Shown piece after piece: positions 6,704-13,064 of a DNA stretch of 23,647 nucleotides. The DNA is taken from positions 1 to 23,647 of the IMG/VR virus record IMGVR_UViG_3300027833_001444. One strand, given 5' to 3'. The position numbers were made by a program, and so were the translations under genes. The number at the start of each line of letters is the position of its first letter. Within the stretch, counting starts at the first letter, position 1. The notes under the pieces are model-generated. The model was given only the letters and a program-made list of their open reading frames with translations, made no database searches and was not told where the DNA came from. The stretch is from a virus.

Positions 6704-7194
6704 TAGAATCCACCAGTCCCTATTGGTATCTCAATCACAGTTGAAGTTCCGTCTGTACCCACAATGGTCATGACTATCCAATCATCACATAAACCATCAG
6801 CATTACATATATTCTTTACTTCATAAGTAATAGTATTGCCCTCTAATGAAAACGTACCATACTGTGCACCTTCTTCATTTGAGAACATATTCTCAACTAA
6901 TTGTTTTGACAGCTGAGCATAAATTCTTGATTCCAAATTTCTAATGAATTTGGCCAGAGTTGTATTATCAGCTTCTCTCTCTGCTTTCAACAGAGCTGCC
7001 TTTATGTCTTCAGCAATCTTATCTGCTCTAGACTTTTCTTGATTTTCAATTGTCAAATAATGAGCGGAAGTTCCCTGTCCACTAAATGACGGATTCTTAA
7101 ATTTGTGGACAAGTTCGTCCGCTTGTGTCGGATAAACGACACATATTAGTAACCACACTATTAATGCAATTTTTGTTCCACTATCAATTTTCAT
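6703..7194 (-). CDS. csgF: CsgF-like curli assembly protein
   Basis: 163 residues with a signal peptide ending near TQA/DEL (about residue 25). Just after it, LVHKFKNPSFSGQG matches the conserved CsgF start (FQFRNPNFGGNP in E. coli). That segment plugs into the CsgG channel and makes its second constriction. A charged helical region (about 50-105) and a beta-rich end (TFSLEGNTITYEV, STVEIPIG-like) follow, as in CsgF, with one Cys pair (CNADGLC) not typical of the family. In E. coli CsgF links the pore to the nucleator CsgB outside the cell. Its order next to csgG is conserved. ATG 7194 overlaps the end of the preceding membrane-protein gene, whose last codons hold AAGGA. Confidence 0.88.
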   Translation of the reverse strand: MKIDSGTKIALIVWLLICVVYPTQADELVHKFKNPSFSGQGTSAHYLTIENQEKSRADKIAEDIKAALLKAEREADNTTLAKFIRNLESRIYAQLSKQLVENMFSNEEGAQYGTFSLEGNTITYEVKNICNADGLCDDWIVMTIVGTDGTSTVIEIPIGTGGF

Positions 7195-7459
7195 TTTTAT
7201 TTTCCTTAGCGTCCTCTATTAATTTTTGACGCTCACGATACTCTAAGACAGTGTTTACCTTTTCTTGTAAACGAAGCATGTCTTGGTCTAACATTCTAAG
7301 TTGGTCTGTCAATTTTATACTTGCGGTGAACATTCTTCCGAGTGCGGGTTTGACTTCTATGGTGATGAATTTCCACACATACCATATAAAGTACCCCATA
7401 CCCATAGACATAACCATTGGGAAACCGAACTCTGCTATTAGTTGAGCAATGTTACCCAT
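7184..7459 (-). CDS. Small membrane protein, paralogue of upstream gene
   Basis: 91 residues: one membrane helix (about 12-33, in IAEFGFPMVMSMGMGYFIWYVW), then a charged helical tail likely to form a coiled coil (LRMLDQDMLRLQEKVNTVLEYRER). The N-terminus lines up with the upstream gene product (LIAEFGFP against FLSEVGIP), so the two are tandem paralogues. One short N-terminal helix with a coiled-coil tail is seen in several small phage membrane proteins, including some holin-like ones, but I recognise no family. It overlaps csgF by 11 bases. AAGGG lies ten bases before ATG 7459. A role in holding or opening the inner membrane next to the CsgG pore is inference. Confidence 0.72.
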   Translation of the reverse strand: MGNIAQLIAEFGFPMVMSMGMGYFIWYVWKFITIEVKPALGRMFTASIKLTDQLRMLDQDMLRLQEKVNTVLEYRERQKLIEDAKENKNEN

Positions 7460-7464
7460 AAAGA

Positions 7465-7758
7465 TTAGTCCCTTCTAGCGTCTATAGTTCCATCCTCAAC
7501 AAAATTTTCTGCACGAGCAACCCTATCAATTGGTGGAGTGAGGTCTAATGCGCTACTGACTAGTAAATCTATTTTAATTATGTCGTTGTTCATTACACGT
7601 GCTCGTGTTTCAAGCATGCCAATGATGTTTTCTGTGGATGCTATCTGACCTAGGACGGACTCAAATATATACTTGAGCGTCAGATAGATAAAGAATGCCA
7701 TCACTACCGCTGTTCCGATAGGGATACCAACTTCACTTAAGAATTGAAATATGTCCAT
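7465..7758 (-). CDS. Small membrane protein, first gene of the curli-like operon
   Basis: 97 residues from ATG 7758. One membrane helix (about 9-33: EVGIPIGTAVVMAFFIYLTLKYI) is followed by a helical soluble tail. An in-frame ATG at 7782 would add eight residues, but that stretch contains a perfect late promoter box (7764-7771), has no Shine-Dalgarno, and goes beyond the N-terminus of the paralogue at 7184-7459. I therefore prefer 7758. No Shine-Dalgarno precedes 7758 at useful distance either; the promoter would start transcription on its A, giving a leaderless message. Family unknown; possibly holin-like or a scaffold for the downstream export genes. Confidence 0.65.
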   Translation of the reverse strand: MDIFQFLSEVGIPIGTAVVMAFFIYLTLKYIFESVLGQIASTENIIGMLETRARVMNNDIIKIDLLVSSALDLTPPIDRVARAENFVEDGTIDARRD

Positions 7759-7763
7759 ACACC

Positions 7764-7771
7764 TATTTATA
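7764..7771 (-). promoter_or_regulatory. T4-type late promoter TATAAATA for the membrane/curli-like operon
   Basis: The minus strand has an exact TATAAATA, then GGTGT and ATG 7758. In T4 late promoters the first transcribed base lies six bases after the last A, which here is the A of the ATG. It stands at the head of the run of genes from 7758 down through csgF and csgG, and probably to the cyclase. Confidence 0.68.
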
Positions 7772-7800
7772 GGTTTGGACATGGTGAGGGTAGTATTTAG

Positions 7801-7844
7801 GGGCAGTTTTTAATGACTATACATTACTGGATAATCCACTGCCC
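7801..7844 (-). repeat. Nested inverted repeats between two membrane-protein genes
   Basis: On the minus strand GGGCAGT (7838-7844) and ACTGCCC (7801-7807) form perfect 7-base arms. Next to the first arm, sharing one base, is the palindrome TGGAT-T-ATCCA (7828-7838). There is no U-run after the second arm, so it is not a normal intrinsic terminator. It lies about 30-70 bases upstream of the curli-like operon's late promoter, where a regulator or a processing hairpin could act. Confidence 0.45.
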
Positions 7845-7851
7845 TTGATAC

Positions 7852-8148
7852 TTATTTTCTGATTTGTTTTATAATCTCAGATTTAGTCTTTGAAGACGTA
7901 ATAACGATGTTATTATTGTTAGCAAACTCAATCAATTCCTTCTTCGTGAACTTCATAAGTTTCTGTGCAGTTGGAGCTTTGAAAGATTTCTCTTTCTTAA
8001 CTTCTTTCTGTACAGGTGGGGTTTCGGCAAATCTACTCGCCCACTCTTCATAAAAACGACCAAGTATATTTTTGTCACTAAAGACTAAAAACAGTGGCAC
8101 CAAGATAATAAGAACTATAAATCCTAAATATACATCAGAAGGTTCCAT
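7852..8148 (-). CDS. Membrane-anchored protein with C-terminal LEM/Rho-N-like motif
   Basis: 98 residues from ATG 8148. An N-terminal membrane helix (about 8-25: GFIVLIILVPLFLVF) is followed by a Lys/Glu/Pro linker and a C-terminal helix-extended-helix segment (about 65-98: KLMKFTKKELIEFANNNN and TKSEIIKQIRK) like SAP, LEM or Rho N-terminal motifs, which often touch nucleic acid. The upstream ATG 8160 would add four residues but lacks a Shine-Dalgarno, while GGAG stands six bases before 8148. It is one of three consecutive small membrane-protein genes between regA and the curli-like row. Function unknown; tethering phage DNA or another protein to the inner membrane is a guess. Confidence 0.62.
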   Translation of the reverse strand: MEPSDVYLGFIVLIILVPLFLVFSDKNILGRFYEEWASRFAETPPVQKEVKKEKSFKAPTAQKLMKFTKKELIEFANNNNIVITSSKTKSEIIKQIRK

Positions 8149-8176
8149 AATATTCTCCATTATTTTTAATTATTTA

Positions 8177-8365
8177 TTACAGTAAATTTTCTTCTTTTGC
8201 AAGAGTCCAAAGACCGAATCCTAATGCTGGCCAAGCCAACAGTTTAACAATAGGTGCAGCTGCTAATACTAACAGTGACATACCAATAATCATAGCACCG
8301 TCCCATGAGGTACGTTCTGCTAATCTTGATTTGACCCATCCTTTTATAAATTCTAAACTGAACAT
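8177..8365 (-). CDS. Small hydrophobic membrane protein
   Basis: 62 residues. A short amphipathic start (FIKGWVKSRLAERTSW) is followed by about 32 hydrophobic residues (GAMIIGMSLLVLAAAPIVKLLAWPALGFGLWTL, broken here by one Lys) that could make one long or two short membrane helices. It ends KEENLL. AGGAG five bases before ATG 8365 supports translation. The neighbouring genes at 8374 and 7852 are also small membrane proteins. No family recognised. Size and hydropathy fit a holin or pinholin as well as many other phage membrane peptides. Confidence 0.66.
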   Translation of the reverse strand: MFSLEFIKGWVKSRLAERTSWDGAMIIGMSLLVLAAAPIVKLLAWPALGFGLWTLAKEENLL

Positions 8366-8373
8366 AAGTTCTC

Positions 8374-8625
8374 CTATTTGCGAGACTGAAGTTTATTGAT
8401 TTCCTTAATGGTAATCTTTGACTGTTCTTCTAATGTCTCTATACGTTTTTTAAGCAGTGGGTATTTCTGACCCCATTTTTGCTCTTGTTTTATAATATCT
8501 AACCCAATCTTATCTTCACACCATTTGTCAAATTTCAATAGTGTAGGCATCATAAAGTTAAATGCGCCAGTTGTTGCCAACTTGACTACAATGTTTTTAA
8601 GTATTGTTATAAAGAAACCAACCAT
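8374..8625 (-). CDS. Small membrane-associated protein with coiled-coil tail
   Basis: 83 residues. The first 30 are hydrophobic (FFITILKNIVVKLATTGAFNFMMP), then comes KFDKWCEDKIGLDIIKQE and a Lys/Glu-rich coiled coil to the end (KKRIETLEEQSKITIKEINK). GAGG lies eight bases before ATG 8625, in a short leader after the late-promoter-like GATAAATA at 8645-8652. It is first of the small membrane-protein row after regA. No family recognised. Confidence 0.66.
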   Translation of the reverse strand: MVGFFITILKNIVVKLATTGAFNFMMPTLLKFDKWCEDKIGLDIIKQEQKWGQKYPLLKKRIETLEEQSKITIKEINKLQSRK

Positions 8626-8644
8626 GATTATATCCTCGTAGGGA

Positions 8645-8652
8645 TATTTATC
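8645..8652 (-). promoter_or_regulatory. Late-promoter-like GATAAATA
   Basis: One base off the TATAAATA consensus, overlapping the regA stop codon. The predicted start would leave a short leader carrying GAGG and ATG 8625. This would separate late membrane genes from the replication genes upstream. The mismatch makes it uncertain. Confidence 0.4.
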
Positions 8653-9071
8653 TAATCAGTGGTCTTATTGTTGCCAATATTGTATTTAGGAGTCAAAACC
8701 CAGTCCTTTTTCTCTTTGAAAGGAATGATTTTGATTTGGGATAGGGGTGCAGTAGGTTCTACAATTGCATTTGGTTTTAGAACCTTCAAGAGGTTCCATT
8801 GCTGAAGAAGATTAATAATGGTATTTCTTCTACCAATATCATTCTCGTCTAGGTTGCTAGGTTTACCGTCCAGTATGAACAGTTCTTTGAAGTGTGTGAT
8901 GTAGTAGTGACCACGTTTGTGTAAGATGTGACAAGACTGATATAACTCTTGGTCTTTTCTAGAGGCGACACCGATTCTAGTGAGGGTCTCACGTATTTTT
9001 AAAAAATCATCTTTTTCGGGAAATGTAACTTCGACTAAGTCTTTGACTTCATTCTCATAACTACTTTCCAT
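8652..9071 (-). CDS. regA: RegA translational repressor
   Basis: 139 residues from ATG 9071 (T4 RegA has 122). It matches T4 RegA along its length: FLKIRETLTRIG, DQELYQSCHILHKRGHYYI, HFKELFILDG, NLLQQWNLL, and IIPFKEKKDWVLTPKYNIGN at the end. RegA binds the start regions of many early phage mRNAs and blocks ribosome entry, switching off replication genes including its own operon. An in-frame GTG 9083 would add four residues; ATG 9071 has AGGTGG eight bases upstream and overlaps the gp62 stop by 11 bases. The order 45-44-62-regA is that of T4. An extra N-terminal segment of about ten residues precedes the conserved region. Confidence 0.95.
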   Translation of the reverse strand: MESSYENEVKDLVEVTFPEKDDFLKIRETLTRIGVASRKDQELYQSCHILHKRGHYYITHFKELFILDGKPSNLDENDIGRRNTIINLLQQWNLLKVLKPNAIVEPTAPLSQIKIIPFKEKKDWVLTPKYNIGNNKTTD

Positions 9072-9456
9072 AATCCTTACCACCTTTTACCATTCTCTTT
9101 TTCAACTCACGGACTTGTTTATCTGTAAGCACATCAGCATATTCTTTTGCCTTTAGATTGCTTACTTTATAATAGTCCTTTATCGTCTCTAACTTATTAC
9201 TACTGTAGGGTTTAGACCAAGATGAAAATCTCTGTCTTTTCCTAAGTATATTTAGATAAAAAAGGTATTGAAGGCGGTTATCCACACCATGACGAATGTT
9301 CATTTCATTTGCAAAATAAACTGCGTCTTGATGATAGGATAATGCTTTGTTAGTTAAGAAGGGGGCGTATTGCTTCTCTTCGATATCATCTACCATGATA
9401 TCTTTTTTAGTATGTGATACTGCCTTTACAAAGTCAAACGGATTAGTTTTCTTCAT
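9061..9456 (-). CDS. 62: Clamp loader small subunit gp62
   Basis: 131 residues, shorter than T4 gp62 (187) and of the type found in marine T4-like phages. Features are the NPFDFVKAVSHTKKDIM start, the YAPFLTNKALSYHQDAVYFA segment with ANEMN, LQYLFYLNILRKRQRFSSW, and a basic end (LKKRMVKGGK). With four gp44 subunits it forms the clamp loader that opens the gp45 ring and places it on primer-template DNA. The ATG overlaps the stop of the 90-codon gene (TAATG), and only a weak Shine-Dalgarno is present, so translation is likely coupled. Identity rests on recalled phage homologues and on the position between 44 and regA. Confidence 0.86.
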   Translation of the reverse strand: MKKTNPFDFVKAVSHTKKDIMVDDIEEKQYAPFLTNKALSYHQDAVYFANEMNIRHGVDNRLQYLFYLNILRKRQRFSSWSKPYSSNKLETIKDYYKVSNLKAKEYADVLTDKQVRELKKRMVKGGKDYGK

Positions 9457-9728
9457 TAAGTTTTTCTCGTATATTGGTCAACAAGTGCATCACCCACTAA
9501 CCTTTTACCAAAGGTACGTATCACCTTACCATTCTGTGAACGGACAATAATGCCAGAATTGTATTCTACATCCGTCACAGAACCTTGTTCAAAATCCGTC
9601 ATAGAGTCTTTAGTTTCATAGTACATAGAAGTCATAGAATGAACATGCAAAGATGTAACACCTTTGGCCCATTCTTCTGCTTCCAACAATAAACGTTGTC
9701 TCTCGACTACTGCATCATGTTCACTCAT
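9456..9728 (-). CDS. Unknown 90-residue protein inserted between genes 44 and 62
   Basis: The gene is coupled at both ends: its ATG overlaps the gp44 stop (ATGA) and its stop overlaps the gp62 start (TAATG). The product starts with an acidic helix (VVERQRLLLEAEEWAKGV) and continues as a short beta-rich domain (SVTDVEYNSGIIVRSQNGKVIRTFGKRLVG). No signal peptide, membrane helix or metal motif is seen. In T4, 44 and 62 are adjacent, so this is an extra gene within the clamp-loader operon. Its coupling suggests it is made in step with the loader. I do not recognise the family. Confidence 0.7.
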   Translation of the reverse strand: MSEHDAVVERQRLLLEAEEWAKGVTSLHVHSMTSMYYETKDSMTDFEQGSVTDVEYNSGIIVRSQNGKVIRTFGKRLVGDALVDQYTRKT

Positions 9729-10666
9729 TTGAATTTACATTCACTCATGATTTCAGTTAAACATGCCACAAGATTAATTTCAATATCAGCTGCGAATGCA
9801 GATTTGTATTGATAGTCTGCTATGATTAGCACACAGGCAGGAATCGATGACGGTTCTAACTTTGTCTCAAGTGCGTTAAAAATCTTTCTATACATTACTG
9901 ATAAATCATTGTCGGAATTTTCTCCAACCCACTTACGCATCTCTCCCCACTTCTTATCTTTAAGAGTGTTTATCAATGGCGTAATCTTCTCTTCAGCAAG
10001 AGTAGAAAGTAATCCAGCATCGATTTCACCCCCGATGCCATATCTTTGCACCTCATTCAAACAACGTCTGAAATCGGGAAAGAACTTCATGATAAGTTCA
10101 ACAAGAACATCTTGATTGAACTTAATATCCTCAGCATGACAAACTTCCATAAGTCTTGCTAAGAATTGACTTGCAAGTTTTGGTTTCTCAGTGTTGGGGA
10201 TTTTGAAATCAATCACAGTACATCTTGAATGTAATGGATTGATAATTCGGTTTTTGTAATTACAGGTCATAATGAATCTGCAATTAGAACTAAACTCTTC
10301 GATGAATCCACGTAAAGCAGGTTGTACAGATTCAGCACTAATGTAGTCTGCTTCGTCTAGAATAACTACCTTTGGGCCGCCAGACAAACTGGTTGTGGAT
10401 GCAAAGTTTTTGATTTTAGTTCTTAAGGTATCAATCAATCGTCCTTCGTCAGAACCATTGATGACAATAAAGTCTGCACCAAGTTCATTACATAATGCTT
10501 TGGCGACAGTAGTTTTACCACAACCCGCAGTACCATTCAATAGTAAGTTAGGTATCTCACCCGTATTTACTATATCTTGAAAGGTGTCTTTGAGTGAAGT
10601 TGGAAGTACGCATTCCTCAATTTTTTGAGGGCGGTACTTCTCTACAAATAAAAATTCTTGTTTCAT
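9725..10666 (-). CDS. 44: Clamp loader large subunit gp44 (AAA+ ATPase)
   Basis: 313 residues from ATG 10666 (T4 gp44 has 319). Starts FVEKYRPQKIEECVLP, with Walker A GTAGCGKT (about 45-52), Walker B VVILDEAD (about 100-107), a sensor-1 TCN and the SRC motif (NPLHSRC) that supplies the arginine finger to the neighbouring subunit. It loads the gp45 clamp at the cost of ATP. An in-frame upstream ATG at 10696 would add MFASFNETYI, but that region holds a hairpin and lacks a Shine-Dalgarno. ATG 10666 has GAG nine bases upstream and matches the family start. A RegA-site-like sequence covers this start. Confidence 0.96.
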   Translation of the reverse strand: MKQEFLFVEKYRPQKIEECVLPTSLKDTFQDIVNTGEIPNLLLNGTAGCGKTTVAKALCNELGADFIVINGSDEGRLIDTLRTKIKNFASTTSLSGGPKVVILDEADYISAESVQPALRGFIEEFSSNCRFIMTCNYKNRIINPLHSRCTVIDFKIPNTEKPKLASQFLARLMEVCHAEDIKFNQDVLVELIMKFFPDFRRCLNEVQRYGIGGEIDAGLLSTLAEEKITPLINTLKDKKWGEMRKWVGENSDNDLSVMYRKIFNALETKLEPSSIPACVLIIADYQYKSAFAADIEINLVACLTEIMSECKFK

Positions 10667-10681
10667 AATATAGGTCTCATT
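10663..10681 (-). promoter_or_regulatory. Candidate RegA operator at the gp44 start
   Basis: The transcript reads AAUGAG, six bases, then AUUAUGA over the start codon. I recall the T4 gene 44 RegA site as AAUGAG GAA AUUAUGA, so both halves are kept with a slightly longer middle. RegA is encoded three genes downstream. Confidence 0.45.
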
Positions 10682-10688
10682 AAAAGAT

Positions 10689-10710
10689 GCAAACACCCCA
10701 CCGTGTTTAC
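10689..10710 (-). promoter_or_regulatory. Hairpin in the 45-44 intergenic region
   Basis: GTAAACAC pairs with GTGTTTGC (8 pairs including one G-U) around a GGTGGG loop, followed by ATCTTTTAAT. The U-run is short and interrupted. It could be a weak terminator, an attenuator reducing gp44 against gp45, or a processing site. The 133 bases between 45 and the chosen gp44 start hold no other gene that I can see. Confidence 0.45.
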
Positions 10711-10799
10711 TGCATGACCCACCCTAGTATGTGATGAGAAGGGTCACTCCCGAAAGTATTACAGAGACTGGCTTAACACTAACACAATATTATATATGC

Positions 10800-11468
10800 C
10801 TATTGAGCAGAGTATGTTGAGTCTGGCTCCAATGCAATAAAATATTCTAGTTCAACATCTTTGTTTTTCCAATGGGAAATACCTTTGGCAGATACCGATA
10901 CATTGTAGTTGCCAGCAAGAACTTTTAAGTTTTCAATTTTAAAGTTCATGGAGAAAGAAGCACCATCGCCTTCCTTAACCATTCGGCTAAATGTATTCGT
11001 TGTTGAGTTCTTCTTATCTTTAACTGTGAACTGTACATTGCCACCAGTTGATTCAAGAACCAAATCATTCACACCTAGTACGCTTGATGCTTTCTGTAAA
11101 TCAGAAAGAAGTGTACTACTCATATCAAAGTTAACTTCTGCTTCAGGCATTGTAATCATCTTCTCTGGCGATGTTACCATACCCTCGGATGCATAAAAGT
11201 ATGACATCGATGAGTTATCATCTGATATCGTCATTGCAGAATCGTTAAACTGAAATTCGGGGTCTTCAAATAGAGAAGTTGCACCCAAGAATTCAGGCAG
11301 ATTATAAACAGAAAATCCCTGTGGGAATTGTTCTGTCACCGTTGCAACTGCAAGAATGTTTTTCATATTTGAAATAGTCTGCAGTTTATTACCAGCATCT
11401 ACTTTGATGCCTGGATTTATAGTTGAGAAGTTCTTTAGAACATCTTTAGTTTTGTTACTTATTTTCAT
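10800..11468 (-). CDS. 45: DNA polymerase sliding clamp gp45
   Basis: 222 residues from ATG 11468 (T4 gp45 has 228). Aligned landmarks are MKISNKTKDVLKNFSTINPGI (T4 MKLSKDTTALLKNFATINSGI), VYNLPEFLG, NLKVLAGNYNVSVSAKG and the ending ALEPDSTYSAQ. The trimeric ring tethers the polymerase and, in T4, also activates late transcription together with gp33 and gp55. A GTG three bases upstream (11471) has better spacing to AGGAG (eight bases) and may be used, adding one Met. It overlaps the DUF3310 gene by 14 bases and is followed by the 133-base gap before 44. Confidence 0.95.
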   Translation of the reverse strand: MKISNKTKDVLKNFSTINPGIKVDAGNKLQTISNMKNILAVATVTEQFPQGFSVYNLPEFLGATSLFEDPEFQFNDSAMTISDDNSSMSYFYASEGMVTSPEKMITMPEAEVNFDMSSTLLSDLQKASSVLGVNDLVLESTGGNVQFTVKDKKNSTTNTFSRMVKEGDGASFSMNFKIENLKVLAGNYNVSVSAKGISHWKNKDVELEYFIALEPDSTYSAQ

Positions 11469-11742
11469 CACTGGTTAGTCTCCTATCATGATTGTTTAGA
11501 GCAAGGAATCCATAATGGATTACTTTCAAAAGGTCTGCTCTGTTATACCCATCCTTTTTTCCGTATCGCTGGGCATATTTCATAATATTCCCGATACAAA
11601 ATCCTTCACCGTGACCACTGTCCATAATAAACTCAGTCGCCTGAAATTTATTATGAGAGTAGTGTTGGTCGTAAGTTTTGTCCACATAAGAAGAGAACTC
11701 CGCAAGGAGTTCGTCTTCATTGTATTTGTAGTTTATACTCAT
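11455..11742 (-). CDS. DUF3310-family small protein
   Basis: 95 residues from ATG 11742. The core EFIMDSGHGEGFCIGNIMKYAQRYGKKDGYNRADLLKVIHYGFLAL (quoted here as one domain, about 42-87) is the DUF3310 signature: a Cys-containing GNIxKYxxRYGKK motif followed by a Lys-rich, Leu-rich helix. Such proteins are frequent in phages and are sometimes labelled nucleotide-kinase-like; I know no firm biochemical role. An in-frame ATG at 11811 would add 23 basic residues lying in the end of the AAA gene, which I reject because the family starts near the shorter form. AGGAAG lies 12 bases before 11742, a long spacing. It sits immediately before 45. Confidence 0.72.
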   Translation of the reverse strand: MSINYKYNEDELLAEFSSYVDKTYDQHYSHNKFQATEFIMDSGHGEGFCIGNIMKYAQRYGKKDGYNRADLLKVIHYGFLALNNHDRRLTSDENK

Positions 11743-11758
11743 ACGTCTATTATACTTC

Positions 11759-13021
11759 CTAGAACTGTGGTTCGTCAATAGGGTTTTCGGAAGTTTCTTC
11801 AACTTCCTCACCCAGTGGATTCACACCAGCATCAATCTTGGTATAGAGGTCAAGGATAGACAATCTAGTCTCTTCATCGAACCTAGAGATACACATTTGA
11901 ATTGACTTAAGTTTGTCACCAAACATTCTGAAAGCATTCACAATGTGAACCAACCTTCTAGTAGTCACGACATCATCTATCGCACCTTCATAGTAGGTCT
12001 TTCTGATAACGTCCGCCCAGTCAACCAACTTCTCACAGAAGTCCATGTCAACATCACCACTCAAAGCCATTTCCTTAGAAAGGATTTTTCTCTCAGTTGT
12101 CACTGGTGGATATTCTTGTTGCATTGTAACCGCAAACCTTTCAAGCATTGCTTCATTCATGATTTGAGTTCCTATGAACTTTCCATCGTCAGAACCTTGA
12201 CCTTTAGTATTTGCAGTAGCAAGGATAGTGAAACCTTTAGCAGGGGTCACCCACTCACCAGTTTTCTTGATGAGGTATCCTTTACCTTCAAGAACTGATT
12301 GTAGACACATCAACTTATTTGAACCCAAGTCAACTTCATCAAGAAGAAGGACAGAACCTTTTCTCATTGCTTTGATGACAGGGCCTTCTCTATAAACAAT
12401 GTTACCATTGACGAGAGTGTGTCCACCCATCAAATCATCTTCATCAGTTTCGATGGTGATGTTGACTCTGAAGAGTTCCTTCTTCAGTTGGGCACAAACC
12501 TGTTCAATCATTAAGGTCTTACCGTTACCACTCAACCCAGTAACAAATACAGGGAAGAAGATTTCAGACTTGATGATGTTCTTGACATCAGCAAAGTGAC
12601 CAAAGGGAACGTAGTTCGACATTTTCTCAGGCACGATTTTTACATCGTCACTCAAAAGATTAATGTCTGCCATCTCAGTCTGAGCAGCAACAGGTGAATT
12701 ATTAGGTTTCACCAAAGCAGGAACAGCAACAGGTTTTACAGGAACCACGGGAAGCGGTTCATATCCACCGTTGTAACCACTCACAACTGCTTCTAGATTG
12801 AAGATAACACCCGAATCGGTTGCTTCTTTGAACGGATACCTTTTGGCATTGTTCATCCAGTAGGGGACAGGCCCCAGTGTTTCAATCTCTTCTTTAGAAA
12901 AGACTGATTGGTCGGGATACTTCCCGACTAGACCGTCAAGGAATTCTTTCCTATCGGGTGTGTAATGGAACGCTTTACCACCAATGGTAATCGATTCCGT
13001 TTTATCATACGATGCACTCAT
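11759..13021 (-). CDS. MoxR/CobS-type AAA+ ATPase
   Basis: 420 residues. The N-terminal part (about 1-80: FHYTPDRKEFLDGLVGKYPD, then PYWM) is followed by a Pro/Val-rich linker (about 88-112) and an AAA+ core: Walker A GLSGNGKT (162-169), Walker B LLLDEVD (225-231), sensor-1 ATAN (268-271) and R295 as arginine finger candidate. Homologues in marine T4-like phages are often annotated cobS after the cobaltochelatase subunit. No other cobalamin gene is here, so that role is doubtful. MoxR-type ATPases act with VWA proteins, and the VWA gene at 13525-15933 has the same promoter repeat. The pair probably remodels a protein target. GGAG stands seven bases before ATG 13021. Confidence 0.88.
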   Translation of the reverse strand: MSASYDKTESITIGGKAFHYTPDRKEFLDGLVGKYPDQSVFSKEEIETLGPVPYWMNNAKRYPFKEATDSGVIFNLEAVVSGYNGGYEPLPVVPVKPVAVPALVKPNNSPVAAQTEMADINLLSDDVKIVPEKMSNYVPFGHFADVKNIIKSEIFFPVFVTGLSGNGKTLMIEQVCAQLKKELFRVNITIETDEDDLMGGHTLVNGNIVYREGPVIKAMRKGSVLLLDEVDLGSNKLMCLQSVLEGKGYLIKKTGEWVTPAKGFTILATANTKGQGSDDGKFIGTQIMNEAMLERFAVTMQQEYPPVTTERKILSKEMALSGDVDMDFCEKLVDWADVIRKTYYEGAIDDVVTTRRLVHIVNAFRMFGDKLKSIQMCISRFDEETRLSILDLYTKIDAGVNPLGEEVEETSENPIDEPQF

Positions 13022-13064
13022 AATTTGTCTCCAGTTATATCGTTATTTCTCATCATCAAGTTAT

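Noticed and set aside
7759-7782. Eight-residue N-terminal extension (MSKPINRC) of the first curli-operon membrane protein
   Set aside because: The stretch contains the late promoter box, has no Shine-Dalgarno, and the paralogue begins at the equivalent of Met 7758.
10667-10696. N-terminal extension of gp44 starting MFASFNET
   Set aside because: No Shine-Dalgarno, overlaps the region next to the hairpin, and the gp44 family starts near EKYRP with only a few residues before it, as given by ATG 10666.
11759-13021. Cobalamin biosynthesis role (CobS) for the AAA+ ATPase
   Set aside because: Similarity is to the MoxR/CobS ATPase group in general; no cobalt chelatase large subunit or other cobalamin gene is in the window, and the partner carries a peptidase-like domain.
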